Shown: positions 8,925 through 16,798, numbered from the stretch's first letter. The stretch: DNA of 64,000 nucleotides from Pseudomonadota bacterium (GCA_018240635.1 JAFEFJ010000001.1:1-64000); one strand, 5' to 3'. Notes: generated by a model not told the origin, from the sequence alone. Made by a program: numbers and translations.

Positions 8925-9102
8925 GCCGGTCCTCGCGCATCGCCATGCTCTCTTCCGAGGCGGAGTCTTCGGACGGCACTCTGATCCTCACCGGGATTCT
9001 CACCATGGGCTGGCCGGCATCATCAACCGAGCTCGCCGCGCCTGCGAAAACGAGCCTTCCACTCAACCGGAGGGCGCTCTTGGACGTGTCGGATGTTGGC
9101 AT
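8917..9102 (-). CDS. Small tail-module protein of unknown function
   Basis: A 61-residue frame starting MPTSDTSKSALRLSGRLVFAG. The ATG overlaps the TGA of the tape-measure-like gene by one base (TGATG), and its stop overlaps the next start by 8 bases, so it is packed like a real coupled gene. It contains QPMVRIPVRIRVP, which looks like one or two beta strands, and an acidic-basic tail (SEDSASEESMAMREDRHG). I do not recognise it. Position suggests a minor tail or baseplate part. Confidence 0.5.
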   Translation of the reverse strand: MPTSDTSKSALRLSGRLVFAGAASSVDDAGQPMVRIPVRIRVPSEDSASEESMAMREDRHG

Positions 9103-10214
9103 CAGTTGTCTGCCGGCGCGCCGGCCCAAGTGGGTGACATACGGGTATCGAAGCCGGTCTGTCCGGCCGGCGGACGGCCCACCTGGCGCTCCAGATAGCG
9201 CGTTATCCAGCGGCCAAGTGCGAGACCGTCGAGGAGGATTTCCCCGTGGAACGAGCCGGCCGCCGCCGACGGCGATGTCGGCGCAACATCTCCCGGCAGC
9301 GATCTGGCGCTCGCCTGTCCGGCCGGCTCCGTCACCGGATGGCGGCGCGGCGGCTCCACCGGAGCAGTGGCGCGCGCGAGGGGTGGCATAACCGCCGCTG
9401 CCGGCGCCGAAGGAGCCGATGGCACCGCATTGATTGGCGGCGGAGACGGACGGACGGCCGGACTGGCCGCAATCGGACGGGCATCAGGAGCGATTGGCGG
9501 CAGCTGGGCCGGGAGCGTGGATGACGAGGTGGACTGCCCCGCCCGCGCATCATTCAACCTTGCCGGCGGCGAACTCGGCTCACGCCCAGCAAGATCGGCT
9601 CCTTGAATGGGAGCAGTCCGCCGCTCCGGTTCGAGCGGAGCCGCATGCGTGGAGACGCGCTCCGGTGCAGGATCCTGTAGCGGAACATCGGCCGTGGAGG
9701 GAGTGTGGTTGGCAGCAGGGATCGGAGCGGCGGCCGGAGTAGACGGAGACGCCGTCACGATCCCCGGGCTATCGGCGCCGCCGGTCATGCGCGGGGCTTC
9801 GGAAGCGAGAGCCGGGCTTTCAAGGATCGGCGCGGATTGCTTCCGCGCGTCCAGCCTACCCGCCTCTTGAGCAGCGTGTCTGGCATCGCCCGCTGGCGCA
9901 GCTTGAGATCCGATGCCCGTCTGCTCCGATGGAGCGACGGGACCAGCCGCATCGTGATCATGCTCCGGCACGGGCCGTAGGTCCGGCATCGCGGGATGCC
10001 CAGGCGGCGCTATCGCCGCCGCCTGAGGCTGCGCAACGTGGACGACCGGCGGGATCGTGACGGTTGCAGCAACCTGGCGGAGCAGGTCGATCTGGCTGAT
10101 GGTGCTCTTGGTCGCTGCATCGAGTGCCACGAGTTCGCGCCGGATCTGCGCGATCCCTTCGGACACGCCGTCATCCAGCGCGATGGAAATACCGATCGTA
10201 TAGGCATCAATCAT
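9102..10214 (-). CDS. Probable short tail tape measure protein, Pro/Ala-rich
   Basis: A 370-residue protein in the tape measure position: after the tail completion gene and before the baseplate genes. Residues 1-50 (MIDAYTIGISIALDDGVSEG, then IRRELVALDAATKSTISQID) look like the helical N-terminal part of tape measure proteins. Residues 55-315 are very rich in Pro, Ala and Ser and look disordered. Residues 318-370 form a conserved-looking end (GEILLDGLALGRWITRYLERQVGRPPAGQ, split here for length) reminiscent of the ends of minor tail proteins. Normal tape measures are long and helical, so this one is odd. The start at 10214 lies one base after the previous stop at 10216; a longer frame from 10241 exists. 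Confidence 0.5.
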   Translation of the reverse strand: MIDAYTIGISIALDDGVSEGIAQIRRELVALDAATKSTISQIDLLRQVAATVTIPPVVHVAQPQAAAIAPPGHPAMPDLRPVPEHDHDAAGPVAPSEQTGIGSQAAPAGDARHAAQEAGRLDARKQSAPILESPALASEAPRMTGGADSPGIVTASPSTPAAAPIPAANHTPSTADVPLQDPAPERVSTHAAPLEPERRTAPIQGADLAGREPSSPPARLNDARAGQSTSSSTLPAQLPPIAPDARPIAASPAVRPSPPPINAVPSAPSAPAAAVMPPLARATAPVEPPRRHPVTEPAGQASARSLPGDVAPTSPSAAAGSFHGEILLDGLALGRWITRYLERQVGRPPAGQTGFDTRMSPTWAGAPADN

Positions 10215-10215
10215 C

Positions 10216-10590
10216 TCAACGTTCCGCCAGCCAGCGCGCAAGATTCGCGGCCATTGTCGTCACGAGATCGCCGGCCATCGTCGCAGCAGCGCTCCCGAGG
10301 AAAGGACGCGGTGGAATGTTCGGCGTGCCGAGTTCCTGATAGACCGCAACATCACTGGAGGATCCGATCACTGCATCGGTGCCCTGTGCGTCATAGCCGA
10401 CTGAGTTCCGCAGGGATCCGTTCTCCAGCCAGGGAGTTTCATGTTCCGATCCGGGAGGGTGAGAGAGACTCTCGATGACATTCCGCTCGACGGCCGCGGC
10501 GGCTTCGGCGGTCTGCGCGGCGAGCGCGTCGGGAACGGCAAGCCGATCCAAGCGGGCAATGGCTTCACGCAGCCCCCTGACTGCACTCAC
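10216..10590 (-). CDS. Phage tail completion / gp10-like virion protein
   Basis: A 124-residue protein with a GTG start (VSAVRGLREAIARLDRLAVPD) overlapping the stop of the frameshifted chaperone extension by four bases. It has the layout of HK97 gp10-like or virion morphogenesis proteins: a helical N-terminus (EAAAAVERNVIESL), then TPWLENGSLRNSVGY, and YQELGTPNIPPRPFLGSAAA near residue 85, a segment typical of that family (LGT..mP.RPFL). In related phages the protein caps or completes the tail. Placement after the chaperone pair and before the tape measure is unusual but seen in some contractile phages. Confidence 0.65.
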   Translation of the reverse strand: MSAVRGLREAIARLDRLAVPDALAAQTAEAAAAVERNVIESLSHPPGSEHETPWLENGSLRNSVGYDAQGTDAVIGSSSDVAVYQELGTPNIPPRPFLGSAAATMAGDLVTTMAANLARWLAER

Positions 10591-10760
10591 TCTTGGCTCT
10601 CCCACCGGAGCGTCGTCCAGTCGAAGATCCGGCCCGCCAAGGTACCGAGGACAACGACGAACGCCAGACGCTCGTCGTCGGGGAGGTTGAACGCGACGTC
10701 GAAGGGCACCCCGTTCCTGACCAGATAAAGGCAGTCGATCAGGTCGGGGTGCCTGCTCAG
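10587..10760 (-). CDS. Tail assembly chaperone, frameshift extension (GT part)
   Basis: This 57-codon segment in the -1 frame has no in-frame ATG, GTG or TTG at its beginning, yet reads as a good protein: LSRHPDLIDCLYLVRNG, then VPFDVAFNLPDDERLAF, and GRIFDWTTLRWESQE. It starts exactly where the slippery heptamer GGGAAAC (10766-10760) ends, so it is read as the C-terminal part of a 177-residue fusion with the 120-residue chaperone. This is the lambda G/GT arrangement found in many long-tailed phages. Its stop overlaps the GTG of the next gene. Confidence 0.75.
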   Translation of the reverse strand: MSRHPDLIDCLYLVRNGVPFDVAFNLPDDERLAFVVVLGTLAGRIFDWTTLRWESQE

Positions 10761-11119
10761 TTTCCCGCGTTGGCCACGGCTTCCTGTACCGATGGCACAG
10801 GGCTGTTTCGGAACGCGCGCGCCACCTCGGCAATGCCCGCCTCACCCAGCCGTCCGACCAAGGATTCGATTTGGGCCTCGTTGCAAGGGGTCGGAACCGG
10901 AATGCCGTCGATCGACGTCACGGAATAGGCAAGAACGGCAAGACCCAACCATGGTTCATTCTGGCTCAGGGTTGGTCCTGCAGCCTTGAAGAGCCGCAGT
11001 TTGTCGAGGACGCTGAGCCGCCGGAACGAGATCTTCATCCCATGCGCGGTCTCCACCGTCTGCTCGGCGTCCTGGGCGGATGAAGCCGCCGCCTGCCTGC
11101 TGCCCCCGTCCGCCGGCAT
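10757..11119 (-). CDS. Tail assembly chaperone (G part)
   Basis: A 120-residue protein starting MPADGGSRQAAASSAQDA, with the ATG overlapping the stop of the tube gene (TGATG at 11121-11117). The core MKISFRRLSVLDKLRLFKAAG and PWLGLAVLAYSVTSIDGIPVP match the tail assembly chaperones of contractile phages that bind the tape measure during tail assembly. The last codons are GCG GGA AAC TGA: the ribosome meets the heptamer GGGAAAC immediately before the stop, which allows a -1 slip into the following 57-codon extension. Normal termination gives the short form, slippage the long one. Confidence 0.8.
   Translation of the reverse strand: MPADGGSRQAAASSAQDAEQTVETAHGMKISFRRLSVLDKLRLFKAAGPTLSQNEPWLGLAVLAYSVTSIDGIPVPTPCNEAQIESLVGRLGEAGIAEVARAFRNSPVPSVQEAVANAGN
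10760..10766 (-). promoter_or_regulatory. -1 programmed ribosomal frameshift site GGGAAAC
   Basis: On the minus strand the bases read G GGA AAC in the zero frame, a canonical X XXY YYZ heptamer, and the next codon is TGA. A -1 slip gives GGG AAA followed by CTG and an open frame of 57 codons with credible protein sequence and no start codon of its own. Position between tail tube and tape measure is exactly where such sites occur in tailed phages. Confidence 0.8.
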
Positions 11120-11550
11120 CAGGACACGCGCCAGCGGCGAGCGGAGAAGAACTCGAGCCGCTGCTTGACGCTTGCATCGCCCTTCCACTGGCCGGCGTTC
11201 GGCAGTTTGAACACGACGCTGTCGAATTGGAATGTGGTGGTCGATCCGTCGGGCTCGGTGACGTACTGGTAGAGAGTCCCGAGCGCCGGCTGCTCCCCGT
11301 TGTAGAAGGCTTGTTCGGCATTGGCGATCAAGTCGTCTACGGCGGTATTGCCGCGCTCCACCTCGAACTGACCTTCCCACCCTTTCGGCAATTCGGCGCC
11401 CATCTGATTGCCGTCCAGCCGGCTGACGCGCACCGAGGAAGTGAGCTGGCGCGCCTCGAAGCCAGTCACATGTTCGAGGTCGATCCGGTTTCCCGACACG
11501 ATGACGACGACCTGGGTATCCCGGCCGATGGAAAACACATTCAGAGCCAT
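11119..11550 (-). CDS. Phage tail tube protein
   Basis: A 143-residue tube protein (MALNVFSIGRDTQVVVIVSG...) following the sheath gene by 12 bases, the universal sheath-tube order of contractile tails. It shows the beta-rich tube fold: VVIVSGNRIDLEHVTGFEARQ, then SSVRVSRLDG, a loop with PKGWEGQFEVERGN, and a final FQFDSVVFKLPNAGQWKGDASVKQ. Residues WKGDxSVKQ at the end are typical of Mu/P2-like tube proteins. It forms the inner tube through which the DNA or spike passes. Confidence 0.8.
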   Translation of the reverse strand: MALNVFSIGRDTQVVVIVSGNRIDLEHVTGFEARQLTSSVRVSRLDGNQMGAELPKGWEGQFEVERGNTAVDDLIANAEQAFYNGEQPALGTLYQYVTEPDGSTTTFQFDSVVFKLPNAGQWKGDASVKQRLEFFSARRWRVS

Positions 11551-11562
11551 TTGCCCGACTCC

Positions 11563-13125
11563 CTACGACACCTGACCAGTCGGCAACGTCTGTCGCGATA
11601 CCTGCACCGTCTGTCCGCCCTCGACGTTCACGATGAACTTCTCATTGATTGCCTGGTACTGGATCTGAACGTCGCACTGCACGTAACCAAGCGATGTCCG
11701 CGAGGATGGATTGTTCGATGCATCGCAGACGACACTGAATGGCAGGCTTCCGTCGGTGCTGCCCAGCAGCCCTTGATTGAACATGTTCTGCAGGAAACTG
11801 AGCTGAGTCGCCCGGACACGCTGGAACAGGCCGGCATTGATGAGTTGGCCCACATACTGCCCCATGCCAGCGGCAAGGGTCGCGGCGATGTAGTTAGTCA
11901 GCCGCGTGTAGTTGTCGCCATCGACCGCCTGGTTGGAGGAGGAGTTGTAGCCTCCGCGCACGCCCCAATAGCTGCCGCCCGGCTGCGGGTTGGCGATGAC
12001 ATCGATCCCGCCGGAAAAGATCTGGCTCAGCTCGGCCGCCGAGTAGCTGGTGTTCTGTCCGCTGCCCGGCAGGCCGGACTTCTGGCTGCCCACAACCCCG
12101 TATAGCGGCTTGTTCAGGCTCGACTCTGCCGGCGAGAGATTCGCAAGCCGGCCGGCGACGAAGCCCTGGGGAGATACAAGCCTGATCGTGCCATTCACCT
12201 GATCGGACCACCAGAGCCAGTCACCGAACAGGAGCTTCGCGGAATAGGCGTTCAGGCCCACCTGCTGCTTGATGGCGACGGCATTCGTGATCGTGTCGCC
12301 AGCAGGGCCCGTCAGCATCATATAGACGCCTTCCTGCATGCCGAACGAAGCTTGGGTGGTATACTGAGTGGCATCGTCGGCATCGGCGAGCAGTGCGATG
12401 CCGCACCCCTGGCCGCGAAGCGCATACATGCCCTTGCGCGGCGTGATGTCGCTTCCCACAAGGGTCATCGCCGTCACGTTGGCGGCGCCGTCCGTTCCCG
12501 GAGCGCCGGATCCAAGCGTGATGGCGAAAGCCGCCGGAGGCGCGGTCGTGCCATTCGGTGTCGCGACCACGAGTTGCGAGGGACCGCGCTGAGGACCGAG
12601 GCCCTGGTTGACCGCAGATGCCAGGGACGACCAGAACGAGGCGCCGGTGCCAGAGATGTTGCTGTAGACCTCCGGCGCAACGCCAGGCAGCGCGACAGTC
12701 AACGTCCATGCACCTACTGCCGAGCCAGGCGACAGCGTCAGGACGATCTGATTGCCCAACGTGCCGGTGTAGAGCGCGGTGAACGTGAATGCGGCCGATG
12801 GGACGCTCGCCTGCGCCGCGACATCGGTCCCGTCCGTCACTCTGACGCATCGGAAGTTCTGCGCACCCTGCTGGATGGCCGTCGCTATCTGGGTTCCCAT
12901 GTCGTATTTGCGCGGAATCACGGCGCCGAATGTGACGGCGTAGTCCGACATCGTCGCAACGATGACGGGATGCCCGATCGGTCCCCAGGGAGCGCTTCCC
13001 ACCACACCGACGATGTCGGTGGGCACGCCGTTGAGGACCAGATTCTGAGGCGCGACGATCTGGACGTACAGATCGGGAACGATGAGCGCAGTGGTGTTGA
13101 TGGTACCCTGCTGTACAACCGGCAT
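11563..13125 (-). CDS. Phage tail sheath protein
   Basis: A 520-residue sheath protein. The N-terminus (TALIVPDLYVQIVAPQNLVL) and the GVVGSAPWGPIGHPVIVATM stretch at 40-60 are the standard sheath beginning. The middle (ITPRKGMYALRGQGCGIALLADADD, 225-250) and the C-terminal domain (IDVIANPQPGGSYWGVRGGYNSSSNQ, then YTRLTNYIAATLAAGMGQYVGQLI) match the conserved sheath core with its handshake ends. It is followed directly by the tube gene. The protein contracts on attachment. Size is normal for the family. Confidence 0.92.
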   Translation of the reverse strand: MPVVQQGTINTTALIVPDLYVQIVAPQNLVLNGVPTDIVGVVGSAPWGPIGHPVIVATMSDYAVTFGAVIPRKYDMGTQIATAIQQGAQNFRCVRVTDGTDVAAQASVPSAAFTFTALYTGTLGNQIVLTLSPGSAVGAWTLTVALPGVAPEVYSNISGTGASFWSSLASAVNQGLGPQRGPSQLVVATPNGTTAPPAAFAITLGSGAPGTDGAANVTAMTLVGSDITPRKGMYALRGQGCGIALLADADDATQYTTQASFGMQEGVYMMLTGPAGDTITNAVAIKQQVGLNAYSAKLLFGDWLWWSDQVNGTIRLVSPQGFVAGRLANLSPAESSLNKPLYGVVGSQKSGLPGSGQNTSYSAAELSQIFSGGIDVIANPQPGGSYWGVRGGYNSSSNQAVDGDNYTRLTNYIAATLAAGMGQYVGQLINAGLFQRVRATQLSFLQNMFNQGLLGSTDGSLPFSVVCDASNNPSSRTSLGYVQCDVQIQYQAINEKFIVNVEGGQTVQVSRQTLPTGQVS

Positions 13126-13136
13126 GGATCAGATCC

Positions 13137-13277
13137 TCAACGAGATGGCACAGTCACCCGAACCACATCCTGCGCATGTTCCCCGCGCAGGATGGCCGAG
13201 ATCCGCTCTTCGTCGGTCACGACGTCACCCTTGGCGAGGCCGTCGAACGGCCTCACCACGACAAGCTGGAATTTCAT
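13137..13277 (-). CDS. Small phage protein of unknown function (46 aa)
   Basis: A short frame starting ATG at 13277: MKFQLVVVRPFDGLAKGDVV, then TDEERISAILRGEHAQDVVR, then VTVPSR. It lies 11 bases after the upstream stop and 11 bases before the sheath start, the spacing of a normal gene with its own ribosome site. The sequence has a compact beta-beta-helix-beta pattern with KGDVVTD and a closing VVRVTVP. Short proteins like this occur next to sheath genes in several myophages. Function unknown; possibly a neck or head-tail joining accessory. Confidence 0.65.
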   Translation of the reverse strand: MKFQLVVVRPFDGLAKGDVVTDEERISAILRGEHAQDVVRVTVPSR

Positions 13278-13288
13278 CGTTGCTCCGA

Positions 13289-14098
13289 TCAGTTGATGTA
13301 TTCGGTGCCGCCGAGCGTCAGGTCGCCGAACAGCATCGCGGGCTGGGTACCCGAGGACGTAGTCGGATATTCGGCCGAGTAGACGAGGTCCCGGCGGTAC
13401 AGATTGGCGTTTTGCGACTGGTCAAGGACCGACGTGCCGGCGAACGTCAGGCGTGCCGATGTTCCGTCGGGCAGCGGGACGAATGTGATGCCCGCAAGGG
13501 ACGTATCGACAACCTGCGCGACCCTGTCGCGCAAGAGAGGGGTCGGGCACCAACAGACGACACGGAAGTCCTGCACCTGCCTACGGACCTCCATGGCCCC
13601 GACGCCGTCGGCGACGACGCGGACGAGCACTTCACCGGCTCCCGGGAATGTGATCGACGCACCGGCGAGGTTGACGATCCCGTTCTGGCGTGCGGCAGCG
13701 GCAAGGTTCGCGGCCACGGAGGCCGGAGTGTCGGACGCGGTCGTCCGATAGACATAGGCAGTGCCGTCGATCAGGATGCCGGCCAGCTGTCCGCTGGCTG
13801 CAGCGCCGGAAAAGCTGACCGTCTTGCCTGACAGGCGCGCCTGCAGCTCCGGTTCCACCGGCTGGGCGGCCCAGTTCGGCATATAGCGCGTGGTGTTCCG
13901 CACCACGCCGCCGGCTGGAAAGATCGTGACGTTCACCCGTCCCGCGGCAAGGTCCGTATTCAGACCTGACGACTTTGGCCAGCCCCTGTAAATCCGGCAC
14001 AGAGGTCCGGGTACGCTGGGTTGCCCGGTACCGCTCGGATAAAGCGACGTGGCCACAAGCGTGACAAGCGCCGCCTCGACGTCCGCCTGATCCGCCAT
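13289..14098 (-). CDS. Probable tail terminator / neck protein (Mu gp37 position)
   Basis: A 269-residue protein in the place of the tail terminator, just before the sheath. It begins MADQADVEAALVTLVATSLYP, continues RIYRGWPKSSGLNTDLAAGRVNVTIFP, and has a second beta-rich half (FRVVCWCPTPLLRDRVAQVVD, then LTFAGTSVLDQSQNANLYRRD). The early helix followed by VTIFP is what I expect of proteins that cap the tail tube; the insert between residues 70 and 165 is large compared with Mu gp37. The start overlaps the upstream stop by one base (TAATG). Confidence 0.5.
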   Translation of the reverse strand: MADQADVEAALVTLVATSLYPSGTGQPSVPGPLCRIYRGWPKSSGLNTDLAAGRVNVTIFPAGGVVRNTTRYMPNWAAQPVEPELQARLSGKTVSFSGAAASGQLAGILIDGTAYVYRTTASDTPASVAANLAAAARQNGIVNLAGASITFPGAGEVLVRVVADGVGAMEVRRQVQDFRVVCWCPTPLLRDRVAQVVDTSLAGITFVPLPDGTSARLTFAGTSVLDQSQNANLYRRDLVYSAEYPTTSSGTQPAMLFGDLTLGGTEYIN

Positions 14099-14742
14099 TA
14101 CGTGGTCGCCTGCTTCGCCACGATGCGCCAGCCAAGGTCGGTGAGTTCAGCCGCTGAGATCACAGCGTTGCGGCCAAGGTCGTCCTGCAGCATGTCGTTC
14201 GGCAGAAGGACAGTGTCTGCGTATGCAGGCAGCAACACGGTCCAGTTTGGTGTGGAACTGTCGGTCGGAAGCTCCGCGCTCGGGGGGCCCGCCGCGCCAA
14301 CGCCGAGCACGCTGGCGGGCCATCCCGTCAGTATGGGCGCATTCGTACCGGACGTGACGCCGCTATATGTGTTTATGCCAGCGCTGTCCGGGACCGCCGG
14401 ACGGATGACCGAGAGCGTGCGATTTGTCTGCACGCAGAGAACCGGCAACAGGCTCTGCTGCGCGGCAACGAACCAGGTCCCCGCCTCCTGCACGAGATAG
14501 TCGCCGACGCGGGTATACGCCGCGTCGAATAGCCCCTGCCAAAGCGCGGCTCCATAGGCATTCGGACGCGACAGTCTACCATCCATGGGCACGAACGCCG
14601 CATTGAGGCGGAGAAAGCGATTGACAGACGAGACAGGGAAGTCCGCCGTAGACGGCCGATAGGCATCCGTCATCGCGCCAACCGCGCGTGCTGCGACGTT
14701 CAGCCCCCAGTGGATGCGATCCTGCACGCGCGCGATCGACAT
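14098..14742 (-). CDS. Phage neck / head-tail connector protein
   Basis: A 214-residue protein starting MSIARVQDRIHWGLNVAARA. The segment VGDYLVQEAGTWFVAAQQSLLPVLCVQ around residue 80-105 resembles small head-completion or stopper proteins that form a ring below the portal. Ser/Thr/Pro-rich loops follow. It is directly adjacent to the adaptor gene (stop at 14743) and overlaps the next gene by one base, so the four neck genes are translationally coupled. The role as stopper is inferred from position and from the described pattern. Confidence 0.5.
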   Translation of the reverse strand: MSIARVQDRIHWGLNVAARAVGAMTDAYRPSTADFPVSSVNRFLRLNAAFVPMDGRLSRPNAYGAALWQGLFDAAYTRVGDYLVQEAGTWFVAAQQSLLPVLCVQTNRTLSVIRPAVPDSAGINTYSGVTSGTNAPILTGWPASVLGVGAAGPPSAELPTDSSTPNWTVLLPAYADTVLLPNDMLQDDLGRNAVISAAELTDLGWRIVAKQATT

Positions 14743-15120
14743 TCACACCACCAAGGTAAGCCCGCCGGACGCGAGACCCGGTCCGGCCGGAAGGCCGAAG
14801 AACGCACATAGCCGTCGGCGCCAATCGTCGAAGAGCGACGTGCGGTGCGCCACCTCCTCGCGATTGTGCGTCCACACCGCAGCCTGGTCGGTATCCAGAT
14901 TCTGCGCCGCCATCGGGATTGCGGCTTCGAGCACGCCGAGATTGGCGAGATAGCGCCGGACGACGGCTTCCTCGTCCGGGGAGAGATTGTTCATCCGGTA
15001 TTCGAGCAATCCGAAGGCCTGGTAGAAGCGCCACCCCTGAAATCCCTGCGGCGACGCACCGTAGGCGGGATAGCCGCAAAATCTGCGGATATCCGCCTTT
15101 TCGGAATCGAGGAATGCCAT
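14743..15120 (-). CDS. Phage head-tail adaptor-like protein
   Basis: A 125-residue protein starting MAFLDSEKADIRRFCGYPAYG. It is helical (GWRFYQAFGLLEYRMNNLSPDEEAVVRRYLANLGVLE, read here in overview) and has the size and place of head-tail adaptors that bind the portal. The start overlaps the stop of the upstream decoration-like gene by one base. A longer frame to 15438 exists in this register, but it is the antisense or out-of-frame shadow of the neighbouring gene, so the ATG at 15120 is used. Confidence 0.5.
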   Translation of the reverse strand: MAFLDSEKADIRRFCGYPAYGASPQGFQGWRFYQAFGLLEYRMNNLSPDEEAVVRRYLANLGVLEAAIPMAAQNLDTDQAAVWTHNREEVAHRTSLFDDWRRRLCAFFGLPAGPGLASGGLTLVV

Positions 15121-15428
15121 CAGAGATAGGAACCGCTTCCACGGCTGAAGAGCACGGCCCCGGACCCCGACGAAAGGATCGCAGCGGCGTACGTGATCAG
15201 GCTGTTGGCACTGAGCATCACGCGGCTGTTGGCAAGCACCGGCATGTCCGCGGCCGAGGCTGTTACGCCGGGATCCGATCCGAAGCGCACGTAGGCGAGC
15301 GCCGCCGAGGTGTTGGTCACTACGACCGAGTCTCCGCCGCCGGCGAGCACGACATTCGACGATGTCGCACCCGCCGCCAACGAGACCGTTCCGGTCGGCG
15401 CGAACGGCATGATTGAGCCCGTCGCCAT
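15120..15428 (-). CDS. Probable capsid decoration / head stabilising protein
   Basis: A 102-residue beta-rich protein (MATGSIMPFAPTGTVSLAAG...) directly after the major capsid gene. It contains SSNVVLAGGGDSVVVTNTSAALAYVRFG, a typical immunoglobulin-like or jelly-roll alternation, and ends SSGSGAVLFSRGSGSYL. Small proteins of this kind next to the capsid gene usually decorate the head. The sequence gives the fold class only; the assignment as decoration protein is inferred from place, length and composition. Confidence 0.45.
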   Translation of the reverse strand: MATGSIMPFAPTGTVSLAAGATSSNVVLAGGGDSVVVTNTSAALAYVRFGSDPGVTASAADMPVLANSRVMLSANSLITYAAAILSSGSGAVLFSRGSGSYL

Positions 15429-15475
15429 TGAAGATCACCTTGCTGTAACTGAAGCGAGGGGAGAAAACGTCCGCG

Positions 15476-16798
15476 TCAGCCGATGTGCTCGACCATCACC
15501 GCCCGCTTGAAGGCGGCATTCGTCGCGGTCGGCACGGTGGCGGGATTGGTCGTGGTATCGGACGGTGCGCAGAACCCGCCGATCCAGTACCAGGACTGGG
15601 CAATGATCTGCTGCAGCCGGTCGATCGGCTCGCGCGTGACCATCGCCACATCGTCGACAATGGAGACGATCGAGTCCGCCGGTGCCACGTCGGCGGCAGC
15701 CATGCCTGCGAAGTCGCCTTCGATCAGCGCGCCCTGCCCGCAGATGATCGGACGACGCACCATCAGCCCGGTCAGGCTGGGATGCGGCTGCACATAGGCC
15801 TCTGTCGTGGGAACGAAACGCAGGCCGAGGAAGCCGTTGACCATGCCCTGGCTGAACACATGGTTGTCGGACGTCGCCCCCTGGAAGAGCTGCTTGAAGT
15901 CGGGGTCCGCAAACAACTGGCGAGCCGACACGGGATCTAGATAGCAGTTATAGACGCCGTCGATTTCCGGCACGGCATTCATGCGAAGCTTCGACACGGC
16001 ATCTAGAAGGCAGCCCATCGTCAGCGTATCTCCAGCCGCGAGCGCGGCCGTGCTGGCCCGCTGCGATGGGCGGACGATCACCGACGCGGTCGACGCCACC
16101 AAGGCGTTGCCGGCCGTGCCATCGGAGACGGAGACATTGCCGCTGAACGTGAGCTGACCCGAGATGCCGTTCGGCGTCGTCGATACGTTGGTTGCGTCCG
16201 CCACGGCCGCAATGAGCGTATAGGTATTCGCCCCGACCACGACGGTGAGCGCGTTCGAGGCGCTGACCGGGGTCTGGACGCCGTTGAGGAAGGGGAACTG
16301 GAAACCGCGGATGTCATCGACCGAGATCGTGGGACCAGCGGACCCCAATGTGGTCCGGACGCGGGTATTGCCGCCGAAATAGGCGTTGAACAATGCATTG
16401 CGCGCCAGTTCGTCCAGACTGCGCGCAGCTTGCTCGCCGTTCACATAGGCATTCTGGAGAAACTGGCTGGCAATGCCGACGCGGCTGGTCACCATGTTGA
16501 GATCGGTGGTTGCCGCGTAGTGATTGATCGAGATCGTGTACTGCTCCACGCCCCAACTGGTCGGGGTGAGGCCGTTGTCCAGGTTCGTGTTGGATGCCGG
16601 CGCGAGCGGAGTGGTAACCGCAGGCTTCAGGCCGGCGCGGGTCTTGGTGAGCGTCTCGCCGATCCCGACCGAAATCGCCTCACGGTCCGCGCACGCGCGA
16701 TATCCCAGCCGCGAGCGCAACGCCTGCTGGAACTCACGCTCCAGAAAGCCCTGCTGGATGATCGGCTGAAGGACCGCGGGAAAATTCTGAATAGGCAT
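15476..16798 (-). CDS. Phage major capsid protein
   Basis: A 440-residue protein at the major capsid position, after the scaffold gene. The N-terminal part (LQPIIQQGFLEREFQQALRSRLGYR, then TISINHYAATTDLNMVTSRVG) and NAYVNGEQAARSLDELARNALFNAYFG form the long helix seen in P22/N4-like HK97-fold capsids. Residues 170-250 seem to be an inserted beta domain rich in Val, Thr and Asn. The C-terminal part (YNCYLDPVSARQLFADPDFKQLFQG, then FLGLRFVPTTEAYVQ and DDVAMVTREPIDRLQQIIAQSWYW) completes the fold. No protease gene is next to it, which fits an uncleaved coat protein. Confidence 0.75.
   Translation of the reverse strand: MPIQNFPAVLQPIIQQGFLEREFQQALRSRLGYRACADREAISVGIGETLTKTRAGLKPAVTTPLAPASNTNLDNGLTPTSWGVEQYTISINHYAATTDLNMVTSRVGIASQFLQNAYVNGEQAARSLDELARNALFNAYFGGNTRVRTTLGSAGPTISVDDIRGFQFPFLNGVQTPVSASNALTVVVGANTYTLIAAVADATNVSTTPNGISGQLTFSGNVSVSDGTAGNALVASTASVIVRPSQRASTAALAAGDTLTMGCLLDAVSKLRMNAVPEIDGVYNCYLDPVSARQLFADPDFKQLFQGATSDNHVFSQGMVNGFLGLRFVPTTEAYVQPHPSLTGLMVRRPIICGQGALIEGDFAGMAAADVAPADSIVSIVDDVAMVTREPIDRLQQIIAQSWYWIGGFCAPSDTTTNPATVPTATNAAFKRAVMVEHIG

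Noticed and set aside
10956-11380. Longer upstream extensions of the tail chaperone frame
   Set aside because: They overlap the tube gene in another register and have Arg-rich shadow sequence; the ATG overlapping the tube stop is the natural start.
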